Notes: generated by a model not told the origin, from the letters alone. Positions 7,922 to 20,388 are shown, counted from the first letter of the stretch. The stretch is 64,000 bases of DNA from Streptomyces muensis (GCF_021474425.1 NZ_JAKEIP010000013.1:19887-83886); one strand, 5' to 3'. Made by a program: numbers and translations.

Positions 7922-8109
7922 CCACCGCCACCCCCGAGTTGCTGACCGTGCCGGAGGTCATGGCGAGTCTCAAGGTCGGCCGGACCAAGGTCTACGACCT
8001 GATCCGCACTCATCGCCTGGTCTCGATCAAAGTCGACGGCTGCCGTCGCATCCCCGCTGACTCGGTCGGGGACTTCATCCGCGGGCAGATCGAGCGGGGT
8101 GATGCCTGA
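7918..8109 (+). CDS. xis: Excisionase (Xis), helix-turn-helix
   Basis: 63 aa. The sequence LLTVPEVMASLKVGRTKVYDLIRTHRLVSIKVDGCRRIPADSVGDFI is the MerR/excisionase-type helix-turn-helix of AICE Xis proteins. It overlaps rep at the start (ATGA) and int at the stop (TGATG), the classic rep-xis-int arrangement. Xis would bend DNA at the att sites and steer the integrase towards excision. Confidence 0.85.
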   Translation: MTTATPELLTVPEVMASLKVGRTKVYDLIRTHRLVSIKVDGCRRIPADSVGDFIRGQIERGDA

Positions 8110-9266
8110 TGGCCAAGAGGCGCCCCAACGGCGGGGGCACTATCTCGAAGCGGGCGGACGGCCGATACATGGGCCGTGCGTACGTCACCGACACGGACGG
8201 CCACCGCGTCCGCAAGACGGTGTACGGCGCCACATGGGATGAAGCCAACGAGAAGCTCGGCAAGCTCCAAGACCAAGAGCGCAACGGTGTCCCGGTGCCC
8301 TCCCGTGCCTGGTCGCTCGGGGAGTGGCTGGCCTATTGGCTTGAGCACATCGTTGAGCCGGACTCCGAGCACAACACGTACGTCAAGTACGAGTCCAAGG
8401 TCAGGCTGTACCTGGTGCCGCATCTCGGCAAGAAGCCGCTGGTCAAGCTGACTCCTGCACAGGTCCGCGCTTTCATGGCGACGTTGAAGCGGGACAAGGT
8501 ACCAGCCCCCACGCGCTTCGAGGTGCTCCGTGTGCTCCGGAACGCCCTCAACCGGGCCATCCGCGAAGAGCTGCTGACGCGCAACGTCGCTCTCCTGGTC
8601 GACATGCCCAAGGTCAGCAAGGACAAGGGCACGGCATGGAACGCCCGTGAGGCGATCATGTTCCTCCGCGCCGTTCGTGCCCACCGCCTCTACGCGGCCT
8701 GCGTGCTCGTCTTGGTGCTCGGTCTCCGCCGCAGTGAGGTGCTGGGCCTGCGCTGGCAAGACATCGACTTCGAGGCACGACAGTTCACCCCGGTCAAGCA
8801 GGTGCAGCGCGTGAAGGCCGTCGGCCTGGTCCTCAAGGACCTCAAGACCGAGTCGTCACAGGCCGTGCTCCCCCTGCCGGAGTTCTGCGCCCGTGCCCTG
8901 GAAGAGCGGCGGGAGCTACAAGACCTGGAACGGAAGATCGCTGGTGAGCATTGGACTCAGGAGCCGGATCAAGACCTGATCTTCTCGTCTGAGCATGGCG
9001 GCATGATCGACCCGGTGGGCTTCTCCCGCACCTTCGATCGGCTCGTCAAGCGCGCCGGCGTCCGCCGCATCACAGTCCGCCTCGCCCGGCACACCTGTGG
9101 GACCCTGCTCGCCTTCCTGAAGGTGCACCCCAAGGTGGCACAGGCGATCCTCCGGCACAGCCAGATCAGCATGACCATGGACGTCTACACGCACGTGGTC
9201 GGCGACAGTGAGCGGGAAGCCGTCGGGATGCTCGCGGAGCTGCTCGAGGATCCGCTCATTGGCTGA
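8109..9266 (+). CDS. int: Site-specific tyrosine integrase
   Basis: 385 aa. The N-terminal arm-binding region (GTISKRADGRYMGRAYV) and SAM-like core-binding domain (~65-165) precede the catalytic domain. Visible active-site positions are Arg207 in LGLRRSEVLGLRW, Lys246 in LKTES, Arg327 in the ARHTCG box, His350 in ILRH and nucleophile Tyr360 in MDVYTHV. The first His of the usual HxxR box is replaced: the stretch reads RLAR. It ends 69 bases before the tRNA-Ile gene it evidently recombines with. It probably catalyses integration alone and excision with Xis. Confidence 0.93.
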   Translation: MAKRRPNGGGTISKRADGRYMGRAYVTDTDGHRVRKTVYGATWDEANEKLGKLQDQERNGVPVPSRAWSLGEWLAYWLEHIVEPDSEHNTYVKYESKVRLYLVPHLGKKPLVKLTPAQVRAFMATLKRDKVPAPTRFEVLRVLRNALNRAIREELLTRNVALLVDMPKVSKDKGTAWNAREAIMFLRAVRAHRLYAACVLVLVLGLRRSEVLGLRWQDIDFEARQFTPVKQVQRVKAVGLVLKDLKTESSQAVLPLPEFCARALEERRELQDLERKIAGEHWTQEPDQDLIFSSEHGGMIDPVGFSRTFDRLVKRAGVRRITVRLARHTCGTLLAFLKVHPKVAQAILRHSQISMTMDVYTHVVGDSEREAVGMLAELLEDPLIG

Positions 9267-9296
9267 TCGCCGCTGTTGGTGTCAACCACTGGTGTC

Positions 9297-9331
9297 AAAA
9301 GACCCCCGGACCGATGATCCGGGGGTCTTTT
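9297..9331. terminator. Bidirectional rho-independent terminator (int / tRNA-Ile)
   Basis: A perfect 14-bp stem (9297-9310 with 9318-9331) around a 7-nt loop, with AAAA on one side and TTTT on the other. It can end the integrase transcript on the plus strand and the tRNA transcript on the minus strand. Confidence 0.85.
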
Positions 9332-9334
9332 CGC

Positions 9335-9375
9335 TGGTGGGGCTAACAGGATTTGAACCTGTGGCCTCATCCTTA
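9335..9375. other. Probable attachment site (att) at the tRNA-Ile 3' half
   Basis: AICEs of this class recombine within the 3' part of a tRNA gene, and the integrase ends right next to the 3' end of this intact tRNA-Ile. The core identity block is therefore expected in this segment. Its length cannot be fixed, because the other copy lies outside the window. Confidence 0.55.
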
Positions 9376-9411
9376 TCAGGGATGCGCTCTAACCAACTGA
9401 GCTATAGCCCC
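9338..9411 (-). tRNA. tRNA-Ile (anticodon GAT)
   Basis: Read on the minus strand, the 74-nt gene opens GGGGCTATAGCTCAG and ends TTAGCCCCA, giving a full 7-bp acceptor stem. The anticodon loop CTGATAA carries GAT, and the T-arm GGTTCAAATCC is canonical. The template then reads CCA (9335-9337), so the 3' CCA may be encoded. It is the target gene of the neighbouring AICE and remains intact after integration. It lies beside the gyrase genes. Confidence 0.95.
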
Positions 9412-9449
9412 GCCGCGCTCTGCGGTGTGTCCCGCGCGCTGACTCCTGA

Positions 9450-9478
9450 AGATTAGCGCACGACCGGGGCAGTCCCAA
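9450..9478 (-). promoter_or_regulatory. Probable promoter of tRNA-Ile
   Basis: On the minus strand, TTGGGA and TAATCT are separated by exactly 17 bp, with the -10 about 40 bp before the tRNA 5' end. This resembles a housekeeping (HrdB) promoter. Confidence 0.5.
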
Positions 9479-9520
9479 AATCGGTTGTCGGGGGACCGTC
9501 AGCCGCGGTTCAGCCGCAGG

Positions 9521-10324
9521 TCACTCGTCCTCGGCCAGGGTCAGCTCGACGCCGCCCACGAAGCCGGCGGAGAGGTTGTAGATGAACGCGCCGAGTGTGG
9601 CCAGCGCCGTCGCGAGGACGACGTCGATGACCGCGATGATCGACGTGAACATCAGGACGTGCGGCAGCGACAGGAAGGACTGCAGGTCGAAGCCGTTCGA
9701 CTCGTTCGAACCGGTCGCCTCGGAGATCGTGCCGCCGACCGTCGAGAAGACGCCCATCGCGTCCATGACCATCCACAGCACCGCGGACGCGACGATCGTG
9801 CAGATGCCCAGCGCGATGGAGAGCAGGAAGCTGACCTTCATCACCGACCAGGGGTCGGCCTTGGCCACGCGCAGGCGCGCCTTACGGGTGCGGGGCGTCG
9901 TACTGGCCCCCGTGCGCGGCCGGCGTACCGCGCTCGCCGGAGCGGGCGTCTGGTAGGCCTGCGGCGGGTGGTAGGGCCCCGCGGCGGGCTGCTGTGCCTG
10001 GCGTTCCCCGGGCAGCGGCGACGCGGCCGTCTGCTGCGTCCCTGAGGGCGCCGGCTGCGGCTGGGCGCCCGGACCGGCCGAGCCCGCGCCGGCCGGGTAC
10101 TGCTGGGACTGCCCGGTGCCTCGGGTGTCCGTCACGGTTCCCCCCTGGGATCCAGGCGCGCCTGACGAGGGCGAGTCCTTCGCGGGCGACTTGATCGCCT
10201 TCAGCTGCGTGGTGTGCGTGTCCGTCGCACGCGCGGCGGAGCCACGGCCTCCGCCGTCCGTCTCCTTACCGGCCGTAGAACCGGTCGGGGTTCCGGACGA
10301 TCCGGCGCCCGTGGCTCCGCTCAC
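9521..10324 (-). CDS. DUF3566 transmembrane protein
   Basis: 267 aa. A long Gly/Ser/Pro/Gln-rich disordered N-terminus (1-145) is followed by the DUF3566 domain, with two membrane helices at about 162-186 and 222-248 around an extracellular loop. The gene lies 18 bases downstream of gyrA and in the same direction, an association conserved across actinobacteria. The function is unknown; a link to the cell division/growth apparatus or to gyrase expression is only suggested by gene order. Confidence 0.85.
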   Translation of the reverse strand: MSGATGAGSSGTPTGSTAGKETDGGGRGSAARATDTHTTQLKAIKSPAKDSPSSGAPGSQGGTVTDTRGTGQSQQYPAGAGSAGPGAQPQPAPSGTQQTAASPLPGERQAQQPAAGPYHPPQAYQTPAPASAVRRPRTGASTTPRTRKARLRVAKADPWSVMKVSFLLSIALGICTIVASAVLWMVMDAMGVFSTVGGTISEATGSNESNGFDLQSFLSLPHVLMFTSIIAVIDVVLATALATLGAFIYNLSAGFVGGVELTLAEDE

Positions 10325-10342
10325 GATGACTCACTCCTCGTG

Positions 10343-12934
10343 CTACTCGGCCGAGGGTGCCTCACCCTCGTCCGTGCCGATGGTCGCGGCGGCATCCTCG
10401 GCGGTCTCGTCGACGGCCACATCGCCGTCGACCTCCTCCGCCTCGCGTCCCGCCTCGGCGTTACGTGCGATACCCACGACGGCATCGCGCTTGCCCAGGT
10501 TGATCAGTTGGACGCCCATGGTGTCACGGCCCGTCTCCCTGACCTCGTTGACTCGCGTACGAATCACACCGCCGCCCAGCGTGATGGCGAGGATCTCGTC
10601 GGTCTCCTCGACCACCAGCGCACCGACGAGCGAGCCGCGGTCCTCGACGATCTTGGCGGCCTTGATACCGAGGCCACCGCGACCCTGTACGCGGTACTCG
10701 TCGACGGGGGTCCGCTTCGCGTACCCACCGTCGGTGGCAGTGAACACGAACGTACCGGTTCGAACAACATTCATCGAGAGCAGCTCGTCTCCCTCGCGGA
10801 AGCTCATGCCCTTGACGCCGGAGGTGGCGCGGCCCATGGGACGCAGCGACTCGTCCGTGGCCGTGAACCTGATCGACTGTGCCTTCTTGCTGATCAGAAG
10901 CAGATCGTCATCGGCCGAGACGAGTTCGGCACCGATCAGTTCATCGTCGGAACCGTCCTCCATGGCACGGAGGTTGATCGCGATGACACCGCCGGAGCGC
11001 GGCGAATCGTAATCCTTCAGAGGCGTCTTCTTCACCAGACCCGCCTTCGTGGCCAGCACCAGGTAAGGCGCCGCCTCGTAGTCACGGATCGCGAGGATCT
11101 CGGCGATGGCCTCGTCCGGCTGGAAGGCCAGCAGGTTCGCGACGTGCTGCCCGCGCGCGTCACGCCCGGCGTCGGGCAGCTCGTAGGCCTTCGCCCGGTA
11201 CACCCGGCCCTTGTTGGTGAAGAACAGCAGCCAGTGGTGCGTGGTCGAGACGAAGAAGTGGTCGACGATGTCGTCTTCCTTCAGCTTCGTGCCGCGTACG
11301 CCCTTGCCGCCGCGCTTCTGCGCCCGGTAGTCGACCGTCTTGGTGCGCTTGACGTAGCCGCCGCGCGTGACGGTGACCACGATGTCCTCTTCGGCGATGA
11401 GGTCCTCGATGGACATGTCACCGTCGTAGGGGACCAGCATGGTCTTGCGGTCGTCGCCGTACTTCTCGACGATCGCGGCGAGTTCCGCGCTGACGATGCC
11501 GCGCTGGCGGACCGGGGAGGCCAGGATCTCGTTGTACTCGGTGATCTTCGCCTGGAGCTCGTCGTGCTCCTGGATGATCTTCTGGCGTTCCAGGGCGGCC
11601 AGCCGGCGCAGCTGCATCTCGAGGATGGCGTTGGCCTGGATCTCGTCGATCTCCAGGAGCTCCATCAGGCCCCCGCGCGCGATCTCGACGGTGTCGCTGC
11701 GCCGGATGAGTGCGATGACCTCGTCGATGGCGTCCAGGGCCTTCAGCAGGCCGCGCAGGATGTGCGCCCGCTCCTCGGCCTTGCGCAGCCGGAACTTCGT
11801 ACGGCGGACGATGACCTCGATCTGGTGCGTCACCCAGTGGCGGATGAACGCGTCCAGGGAGAGGGTGCGCGGGACACCGTCGACGAGCGCCAGCATGTTG
11901 GCGCCGAAGTTCGTCTGAAGGTCCGTGTGCTTGTAGAGGTTATTGAGTACGACCTTGGCGACCGCGTCCCTCTTGAGCACGATGACCAGGCGCTGACCGG
12001 TACGGGACGAGGTCTCGTCACGGACGTCCGCGATGCCGCCGATCTTGCCGTCCTTCACCAGGTCGGCGATCTTCTGCGCGAGGTTGTCGGGGTTGACCTG
12101 GTAGGGCAGCTCCGTGACCACCAGGCACTGGCGGTTCTGGATCTCCTCGACCTCGACGACCGCGCGCATGGTGATGGAGCCGCGGCCGGTGCGGTACGCC
12201 TCTTCGATGCCCTTACGGCCCACCACAAGGGCGCCCGTCGGGAAGTCGGGGCCCTTGATGCGCTCGATAAGGGCGTCCAGGAGCTCCTCGTGCGAGGCCT
12301 CCGGGTTCTCCAGGTACCACTGGGCGCCGGCCGCGACCTCGCGCAGGTTGTGCGGCGGGATGTTGGTCGCCATACCGACCGCGATCCCGGCCGAGCCGTT
12401 GATCAGCAGGTTCGGGAAGCGGGCCGGCAGGACGGTCGGCTCCTGGGAGCGGCCGTCGTAGTTGTCCGTGAAGTCGACGGTCTCCTCGTCGATGTCACGG
12501 ACCATCTCCATCGACAGCGGCGCCATCTTGCACTCGGTGTAGCGCATGGCCGCCGCCGGGTCGTTGCCCGGAGAGCCGAAGTTGCCGTTGGAGTCGACGA
12601 GCGGCATGCGCATCGACCACGGCTGGGCGAGGCGCACCAGGGCGTCGTAGATGGAGGAGTCGCCGTGCGGGTGGTAGTTGCCCATGACGTCGCCGACGAC
12701 GCGCGCGCACTTGTAGAAGCCGCGCTCGGGGCGGTAGCCGCCGTCGTACATGGCGTACAGGACGCGGCGGTGGACGGGCTTGAGGCCGTCGCGGACGTCC
12801 GGCAGCGCACGCGAGACGATGACGGACATCGCGTAGTCGAGGTAGGAGCGCTGCATCTCCGTCTCGAGCCCCACGGGCTCGACACGCAGGGTCTGTCCCT
12901 CGTCAGGCGTGACGGGAGTGTTCTCGTCGGTCAT
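10343..12934 (-). CDS. gyrA: DNA gyrase subunit A
   Basis: 863 aa, full length. The catalytic tyrosine is Tyr132 in [10 protein letters not shown]. The quinolone-determining stretch [15 protein letters not shown] carries Ser93 and Asp97, the susceptible-type residues. The GyrA box QKRGGKG is present before the C-terminal beta-pinwheel, and an acidic tail ([14 protein letters not shown]) closes the protein. With GyrB it introduces negative supercoils. It lies 42 bases after gyrB in the same direction, so the pair probably forms an operon. Confidence 0.97.
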   Translation of the reverse strand: MTDENTPVTPDEGQTLRVEPVGLETEMQRSYLDYAMSVIVSRALPDVRDGLKPVHRRVLYAMYDGGYRPERGFYKCARVVGDVMGNYHPHGDSSIYDALVRLAQPWSMRMPLVDSNGNFGSPGNDPAAAMRYTECKMAPLSMEMVRDIDEETVDFTDNYDGRSQEPTVLPARFPNLLINGSAGIAVGMATNIPPHNLREVAAGAQWYLENPEASHEELLDALIERIKGPDFPTGALVVGRKGIEEAYRTGRGSITMRAVVEVEEIQNRQCLVVTELPYQVNPDNLAQKIADLVKDGKIGGIADVRDETSSRTGQRLVIVLKRDAVAKVVLNNLYKHTDLQTNFGANMLALVDGVPRTLSLDAFIRHWVTHQIEVIVRRTKFRLRKAEERAHILRGLLKALDAIDEVIALIRRSDTVEIARGGLMELLEIDEIQANAILEMQLRRLAALERQKIIQEHDELQAKITEYNEILASPVRQRGIVSAELAAIVEKYGDDRKTMLVPYDGDMSIEDLIAEEDIVVTVTRGGYVKRTKTVDYRAQKRGGKGVRGTKLKEDDIVDHFFVSTTHHWLLFFTNKGRVYRAKAYELPDAGRDARGQHVANLLAFQPDEAIAEILAIRDYEAAPYLVLATKAGLVKKTPLKDYDSPRSGGVIAINLRAMEDGSDDELIGAELVSADDDLLLISKKAQSIRFTATDESLRPMGRATSGVKGMSFREGDELLSMNVVRTGTFVFTATDGGYAKRTPVDEYRVQGRGGLGIKAAKIVEDRGSLVGALVVEETDEILAITLGGGVIRTRVNEVRETGRDTMGVQLINLGKRDAVVGIARNAEAGREAEEVDGDVAVDETAEDAAATIGTDEGEAPSAE

Positions 12935-12976
12935 TGCTGGTGAAAGTCCTTCCTGGTGCGGTCAGCTGAGACCGAC

Positions 12977-15523
<2,547 letters not shown>

Positions 15524-16072
15524 TCACCCGTAGGTGTCGCCGGGCCCCGTGCTGCCGGGCGCGCGCAGCGGGCCGTACCGGCGGGCCGGGCCGCCCGGCC
15601 CCTGCACCTTGATCTGCCGCACCGCGCCATGACCGAGGTCCTCGTTCAGACGGGCCACCAGAGTCGGGGCGAGCAGCCGCAGGTTCGTCGCCCAGGCCGT
15701 CGAGTCGCAGCGAACGACCAGAACCCGCTCGTCCTCGTCGTACTTCTCCGGCACACAGTGCTTGGCGACGTCCTCGCCGACGATCTGTGGCCAACGGCCC
15801 ATCACACCGCCCACCGCGGCCGGCGCCTCCCAGCCCCGCTCGGTGATCAAGCGGTTAATGGCAGCGCCGAGCGCCAAGGGGTCGCGGCCGTCGGCACGCG
15901 CGCCCGAGCGCAATCCCCCGCGCCGCGCCTGCTTCTTCTGCTGCGCCGCGTCCCCACGCGCGCGCGCCTGTTCCTTGGCCGCCCTCAGCGCCACGCGCGC
16001 GAGGTCGACGCCAGAGGGTTCCGGAGCCTTCCTGGCGGCCTCCGGGGCCTTCTCGGACGGGTTCTCGCTCAT
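15524..16072 (-). CDS. DUF721/DciA-family protein
   Basis: 182 aa. The N-terminal half is Ala/Arg-rich and disordered. The core ([65 protein letters not shown]) is the DUF721 domain; DciA members load the replicative helicase DnaB in bacteria lacking DnaC. The start overlaps the recF stop by 4 bases, so the genes are translationally coupled. With no DnaC-type loader in the window and dnaB at 56 kb, it is a sensible helicase loader candidate. Confidence 0.85.
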   Translation of the reverse strand: MSENPSEKAPEAARKAPEPSGVDLARVALRAAKEQARARGDAAQQKKQARRGGLRSGARADGRDPLALGAAINRLITERGWEAPAAVGGVMGRWPQIVGEDVAKHCVPEKYDEDERVLVVRCDSTAWATNLRLLAPTLVARLNEDLGHGAVRQIKVQGPGGPARRYGPLRAPGSTGPGDTYG

Positions 16073-17190
16073 ACGCGCTCCACCGACCCCTCGGCCACCG
16101 CGTACCGCGCCCCCGCCAACACGTGCGGTACGTCGTCGTCGACCGCGGCCGTCACCAGGACCTGCTCGCCGGGCGCGACCAGCTCGGCCAGCCGCTCACG
16201 GCGCCGGGCGTCCAGCTCGGCGAAGACGTCGTCGAGCACCAGCACCGGCTCGTTGCCCTCGGCCCGCAAAAGGTCGTACGAGGCCAGCCGCAGCGCCAGC
16301 GCGTACGACCAGGACTCGCCGTGCGAGGCGTACCCCTTGGCGGGCAGCTGACCGAGTTTGAGAAGCAAATCGTCCCGATGAGGGCCTACGAGGGTGACGC
16401 CACGCTCGATCTCCTGCTTACGGGCCTCGGCGAGTGCCGCCATCAGCTGCTCGAAGAGATCCTCGCGCGTGTGCGCCTCGCCGGGAGCCGACGGCTTGTA
16501 GTCCAGGGAGACCGGGCCGCCCCCTGGGGCCAGCTGCTCGTACGCCTTGTCGGCCAGCGGCTGGATCGCGGCGATCAGGTCGAGGCGCTGGGCGAGCAAC
16601 TCGGCGCCCGCGCGCGCGAGATGCTGGTCCCAGACGTCGAGTGTGGACAGGTCCATGGAGCGGCCGCCGTGCCTTCTGGCGAGCGCGGCCGACTTCAGGA
16701 GGGTGTTGCGCTGCTTGAGGACGCGTTCGTAGTCGGAGCGCACGCCTGCCATGCGCGGGGAGCGGGCGGTGATCAGCTCGTCGAGGAAGCGGCGCCGCTC
16801 CCCGGGGTCGCCCTTGACCAGGGCGAGATCCTCCGGCGCGAACAGGACGGTCCGCACGATGCCGAGCACGTCACGGGGTCTGACCTGCGAGGACCTGTTG
16901 ATACGGGCCCGGTTTGCCCTGCCGGGGTTCAGCTCAAGCTCGACCAGCTGCTGCCGGTCGCCCTGACGTACCTGCGCCCGGATGATCGCCCGGTCGGCGC
17001 CCATGCGGACCAGGGGGGCGTCGGAGGCGACGCGATGACTGCCGAGGGTGGCGAGATAGCCGACGGCCTCGACGAGGTTGGTCTTGCCCTGGCCGTTGGG
17101 GCCGACGAAGGCGGTGACGCCCGGGTCGAGCGGAACTTCGACCCGGGCGTACGAGCGGAAGTCGGCCAGCGACAGATGCGTGACGTGCAT
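16069..17190 (-). CDS. recF: DNA replication and repair protein RecF
   Basis: 373 aa SMC-like ATPase. It has Walker [10 protein letters not shown] near residue 30, the signature region [15 protein letters not shown] and Walker [21 protein letters not shown]. RecF helps load RecA at gaps coated by SSB. It lies in the conserved dnaN-recF neighbourhood, here separated from dnaN by gnd as usual in Streptomyces. Confidence 0.95.
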   Translation of the reverse strand: MHVTHLSLADFRSYARVEVPLDPGVTAFVGPNGQGKTNLVEAVGYLATLGSHRVASDAPLVRMGADRAIIRAQVRQGDRQQLVELELNPGRANRARINRSSQVRPRDVLGIVRTVLFAPEDLALVKGDPGERRRFLDELITARSPRMAGVRSDYERVLKQRNTLLKSAALARRHGGRSMDLSTLDVWDQHLARAGAELLAQRLDLIAAIQPLADKAYEQLAPGGGPVSLDYKPSAPGEAHTREDLFEQLMAALAEARKQEIERGVTLVGPHRDDLLLKLGQLPAKGYASHGESWSYALALRLASYDLLRAEGNEPVLVLDDVFAELDARRRERLAELVAPGEQVLVTAAVDDDVPHVLAGARYAVAEGSVERV

Positions 17191-17236
17191 GGTCGTTCGC
17201 CGACCTCCCCCAACGTGTGGTTCAACCTTCCCCAGT

Positions 17237-17245
17237 TGTGGACAA
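17237..17245 (-). promoter_or_regulatory. DnaA box upstream of recF
   Basis: TTGTCCACA on the minus strand, a perfect match to the Streptomyces preferred DnaA box. It lies between recF and gnd, with TGTGGA half-matches nearby at about 17286 and 17300. Confidence 0.55.
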
Positions 17246-17342
17246 CCGGGTCACTCCCGAGGGTGCCAGGGTGTCACCCCCAGGGTGTGGAAACTTCTGT
17301 GTGGACTTCTGTGGTCCTTGTGTCCTCTTGTGCCCTTGTGGA

Positions 17343-18218
17343 CTACTTCGTCTCGACCGCGTGGCCACCGAACTGGTTCCGCAGCGCCGCGATCATCTTC
17401 ATCTGCGGAGAGTCGTCCTGGCGGGACGCGAACCGCGCGAACAGCGACGCGGTGATCGCCGGCAGCGGCACCGCGTGGTCGATCGCGGCCTCCACAGTCC
17501 AGCGTCCCTCACCGGAGTCCTGTGCAAAACCCTTGAGCTTGTCCAGGTGCTCGTCCTCGTCGAGGGCGTTCACCGCGAGGTCCAGCAGCCAGGAACGGAT
17601 CACCGTGCCCTCCTGCCAGGAGCGGAACACCTCCCGGACGTCGGTCACCGAGTCGACCTTCTCCAGCAGCTCCCAGCCCTCGGCGTAGGCCTGCATCATC
17701 GCGTACTCGATGCCGTTGTGGACCATCTTCGCGAAGTGCCCCGCGCCGACCTTGCCGGCGTGCACGGCGCCGAAGTCGCCCTCCGGCTTCAAGGCGTCGA
17801 AGAACGGCTGCACCTTGGCCACGTTCTCCGCGTCGCCGCCGTACATCAGCGCATAGCCGTTCTCCAGGCCCCAGACGCCGCCGGAGACGCCGCAGTCGAC
17901 GAAGCCGATGCCCTTGGCCGCCAGCTCCTCGGCGTGCCGCTCGTCGTCCGTCCAGCGCGAGTTCCCGCCGTCCACCACGACGTCACCGGGCTCCAGCAGC
18001 TCGGCGAGCTCGTCGATGGTCGACTGGGTCGGGGCACCGGCCGGGACCATCACCCAGACCACGCGCGGCCCGGGCAGCTTGCCCACAAGTTCTTCCAGGC
18101 TGTGGACATCCGCGAGGTCCGCGTTGCGGTCGTATCCGACGACGGTGTGGCCCGCGCGGCGTATCCGCTCGCGCATGTTGCCGCCCATCTTGCCGAGGCC
18201 GACGAGACCGAGCTCCAT
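17343..18218 (-). CDS. gnd: 6-phosphogluconate dehydrogenase, decarboxylating (short form)
   Basis: 291 aa from ATG 18218 (AAGGAAC upstream). The N-terminal Rossmann motif GLVGLGKMGGNMRERI starts at residue 4, and the 3-hydroxyacid dehydrogenase-type substrate region GVSGGVWGLENG follows. The C-terminal KMVHNGIEYAMMQAYAEG carries the catalytic Lys and the Asn of this family. The length matches the short, often NAD-preferring form rather than the 470-aa enzyme. It oxidises 6-phosphogluconate to ribulose 5-phosphate. Its place between recF and dnaN is characteristic of Streptomyces. Confidence 0.9.
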   Translation of the reverse strand: MELGLVGLGKMGGNMRERIRRAGHTVVGYDRNADLADVHSLEELVGKLPGPRVVWVMVPAGAPTQSTIDELAELLEPGDVVVDGGNSRWTDDERHAEELAAKGIGFVDCGVSGGVWGLENGYALMYGGDAENVAKVQPFFDALKPEGDFGAVHAGKVGAGHFAKMVHNGIEYAMMQAYAEGWELLEKVDSVTDVREVFRSWQEGTVIRSWLLDLAVNALDEDEHLDKLKGFAQDSGEGRWTVEAAIDHAVPLPAITASLFARFASRQDDSPQMKMIAALRNQFGGHAVETK

Positions 18219-18374
18219 CAGTTGTTCCTTAGGTCGCTGTGGCGTGTGAGGCACCTTCGTGCCCACGCCAGAGCCTAAACCCGGACGCACGTGCACATCC
18301 GTGGGCATACGCGCTCATACGTACGCCCTCACCTGCGCGTTCTCCCACAGGCCGGGGGCACTTCTCCACCGGCC

Positions 18375-18383
18375 TGTGGACAA
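18375..18383 (-). promoter_or_regulatory. DnaA box between dnaN and gnd
   Basis: A second perfect TTGTCCACA on the minus strand, 12 bases after the dnaN stop, with TTCTCCACC close by at 18362. Confidence 0.5.
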
Positions 18384-18394
18384 CTGTCGGCTGC

Positions 18395-19525
18395 TCAGCC
18401 GCTCAGACGCACCGGCATGATCAGGTACTTGTAGGCCTCGTCCGCCTCGGCGTCCAACGCCGGCTTGCCGCTGAGCAGCGCAGGCTTCGTGGACGTCGTG
18501 AAGGACAGCTGGGCGACCGGGGAGTCGATGGCGCTCAGGCCGTCCAGCAGGAAGGTCGGGTTGAAGGCGATCGAGATGTCGTCGCCCTCCAGCTGGGCGT
18601 CGACCCTCTCCACAGCCTGTGCGTCGTCGCTGGAGCCGGCCTCCAGGATCAGCACACCCTGCTCGAAGCTCAGCCGCACCGGAGTGTTGCGCTCGGCGAC
18701 CAGGGCCACACGCTTGACGGCCTCCACGAAGGGGGCGGTCTCGATCACGGCGACGGAGTTGAACTCCGTCGGGAACAGCGTGCGGTACTTCGGGAGGTCG
18801 CCCTCCAGCAGACGGGTCGTCGTACGGCGCCCGGCGCCCTCGAAACCGATCAGGCCCTCGCCCGCACCTGAGCCGGACAGCGCCAGCGTCACGCTGTCAC
18901 CGCTGGTGAGCGCCTTGGCGGTGTCCAGGAGCGTCTTGGCGGGCACCAGGGCGACAGCGGACGCCTCCGGGTTCTCCGGCTTCCACAGGAACTCGCGGAC
19001 CGCGAAGCGGTAGCGGTCGGTGGACGCCAGCGTCACCGTGTCGCCCTCGATCTCGATGCGCACACCGGTCAGGACGGGCAGCGTGTCGTCGCGGCCGGCC
19101 GCGATGGCGACCTGGGCGGCCGCGGACGCGAAGACCTCGCCGGGGACGGTGCCCGTGGCGTTCGGCATCTGCGGCAGCGCCGGGTACTCCTCCACAGGCA
19201 GTGTGTGGAGTGTGAACCGCGAGGAGCCGCAGACCACGGTCGCCCGTACACCGTCTGTGGAAATCTCCACCGGCCGGTTGGGGAGCGCGCGGCAGATGTC
19301 CGCGAGCAGTCGGCCCGAGACCAGGACCGTGCCCTCCTCCTCGACCTCCGTCTCCACCGACACCCGCGCCGAGACCTCGTAGTCGAAGCTGGACAGGCTC
19401 AGCTGGCCGTCCTCGGCCTTGAGGAGGAGGCCGGCGAGGACAGGCGCCGGCGGACGGGCCGGAAGGCTGCGTGCCGCCCAGGCCACTGCCTCCGCGAGTA
19501 CGTCGCGTTCCACCCGGATCTTCAC
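18395..19525 (-). CDS. dnaN: DNA polymerase III sliding clamp (beta subunit)
   Basis: 376 aa from GTG 19525, with AGGAGGCGG just upstream; longer in-frame starts run into the origin and are rejected. Three clamp domains are evident, opening KIRVERDVLAEAVAWAARSLPARPP and ending EAYKYLIMPVRLSG, which forms the hydrophobic peptide-binding C-terminus. It tethers polymerase to DNA. It lies downstream of dnaA across oriC, all in the same orientation. Confidence 0.97.
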   Translation of the reverse strand: MKIRVERDVLAEAVAWAARSLPARPPAPVLAGLLLKAEDGQLSLSSFDYEVSARVSVETEVEEEGTVLVSGRLLADICRALPNRPVEISTDGVRATVVCGSSRFTLHTLPVEEYPALPQMPNATGTVPGEVFASAAAQVAIAAGRDDTLPVLTGVRIEIEGDTVTLASTDRYRFAVREFLWKPENPEASAVALVPAKTLLDTAKALTSGDSVTLALSGSGAGEGLIGFEGAGRRTTTRLLEGDLPKYRTLFPTEFNSVAVIETAPFVEAVKRVALVAERNTPVRLSFEQGVLILEAGSSDDAQAVERVDAQLEGDDISIAFNPTFLLDGLSAIDSPVAQLSFTTSTKPALLSGKPALDAEADEAYKYLIMPVRLSG

Positions 19526-19770
19526 TGTTGCCGCCTCCTGCTGTTGCCGGCGCTTCTCGCTCTGCCTGGCCCTCGTCGTCTGTCTCTGTGTCGTCGGCCC
19601 CTGTGAGGGGAAGGACACCGGGGACCAGTCTGACGCACGGCACTGACAGTAGGTGCCTCTCGGGGTCAAGTCGTGACGAGGGGCAGCCGGGGGCCGGACG
19701 GCGAGTTGTGCACAGGACCCTCTTCGAAACGAATTCCCAGCTCTCTCTAGTTGGGAGTAGTAGTAGGGCC

Positions 19771-20278
19771 TGTGGATACCGTGGATAACCTCGTTTGCCC
19801 AGCTCAGAGCGGAGATTTTGTCCACGGGGCCTGTGGGTGGCGGCGGTGGACAACTCAGCGTTTCTGTGGAGAACGGAAAGTTCTGCACACCCCGTGCACA
19901 GGTCGGGGCGACTTCTCCCCAGCGCCGTCCCCAGCTTTACCCACGTTTCCCACAGCCCAACCCGGCACCTTCGTGTGACGCCTTTCACTCGGGCCGGTGA
20001 GGAGGCGCGTCGTGTTGCCGAACAGTGGACAGCGATGTGGAGAAGGTGGGGATCGCTGGGGACAACCGGCCACAGCCTGTGGGTTGCCCGTGGACAACTT
20101 GATGCACAGCCTGTGGATCTTTTCGCTGTCCACAGTCTGTGGAGATCGTTCGTCCACGAATCCACAACCAGCTGACCTGGTCTGATGGTCTTTCAACAGG
20201 CGGCCCTGTGGACACAGTCTGGACAACTTCCCAGTCCCCAGGGTGTGGACGCCAGAAAGTCACCGAATCTGTGGAGAG
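19771..20278. other. oriC: Chromosomal replication origin oriC
   Basis: This non-coding dnaA-dnaN interval is packed with DnaA boxes in both orientations. Examples are 19771-19779, 19780-19788, 19818-19826, 19845-19853, 19865-19873, 20089-20097, 20112-20120, 20126-20134, 20138-20146, 20150-20158, 20158-20166, 20207-20215, 20244-20252 and 20270-20278. Most read TTGTCCAC or TCTCCACA variants, the GC-adapted Streptomyces form. They fall in two clusters separated by about 200 bp (19890-20085), as in other Streptomyces origins. No obvious AT-rich unwinding element of the E. coli type is seen. Confidence 0.93.
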
Positions 20279-20388
20279 CGGCCGTAACCCGGCAGGTAAT
20301 CGAACAGCCGGTGGCCGGACGTTCGGCCGTGGCATGACGAGGGACATGAGGAGCGGCATGGCGAGCCGCGTGACGAGCGACATGACGA

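Larger units (their letters stand above)
1..9337 (+). mobile_element. AICE (pSAM2/SLP1-type integrative conjugative element), left end outside window
   Basis: The genes read together as a complete AICE backbone: KorSA-like repressor, TraSA/FtsK-type DNA translocase, Spd spread proteins, HUH replication initiator, Xis and tyrosine integrase, the last three overlapping by stop/start. The integrase lies directly beside the 3' end of a tRNA-Ile gene, the usual target for this class. The right boundary is placed at the tRNA 3' end. I found no second copy of the tRNA 3' end at the left, so that att site must lie before position 1. AICEs move between mycelia as double-stranded DNA through the hexameric Tra pump, so no relaxase or type IV secretion genes are expected, and none are seen. 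Confidence 0.9.

Noticed and set aside
10214..12943. A 909-codon open frame on the strand opposite gyrA
   Set aside because: It mirrors gyrA exactly; high third-position GC in the real gene removes stops from the opposite strand. No family features and no ribosome site.
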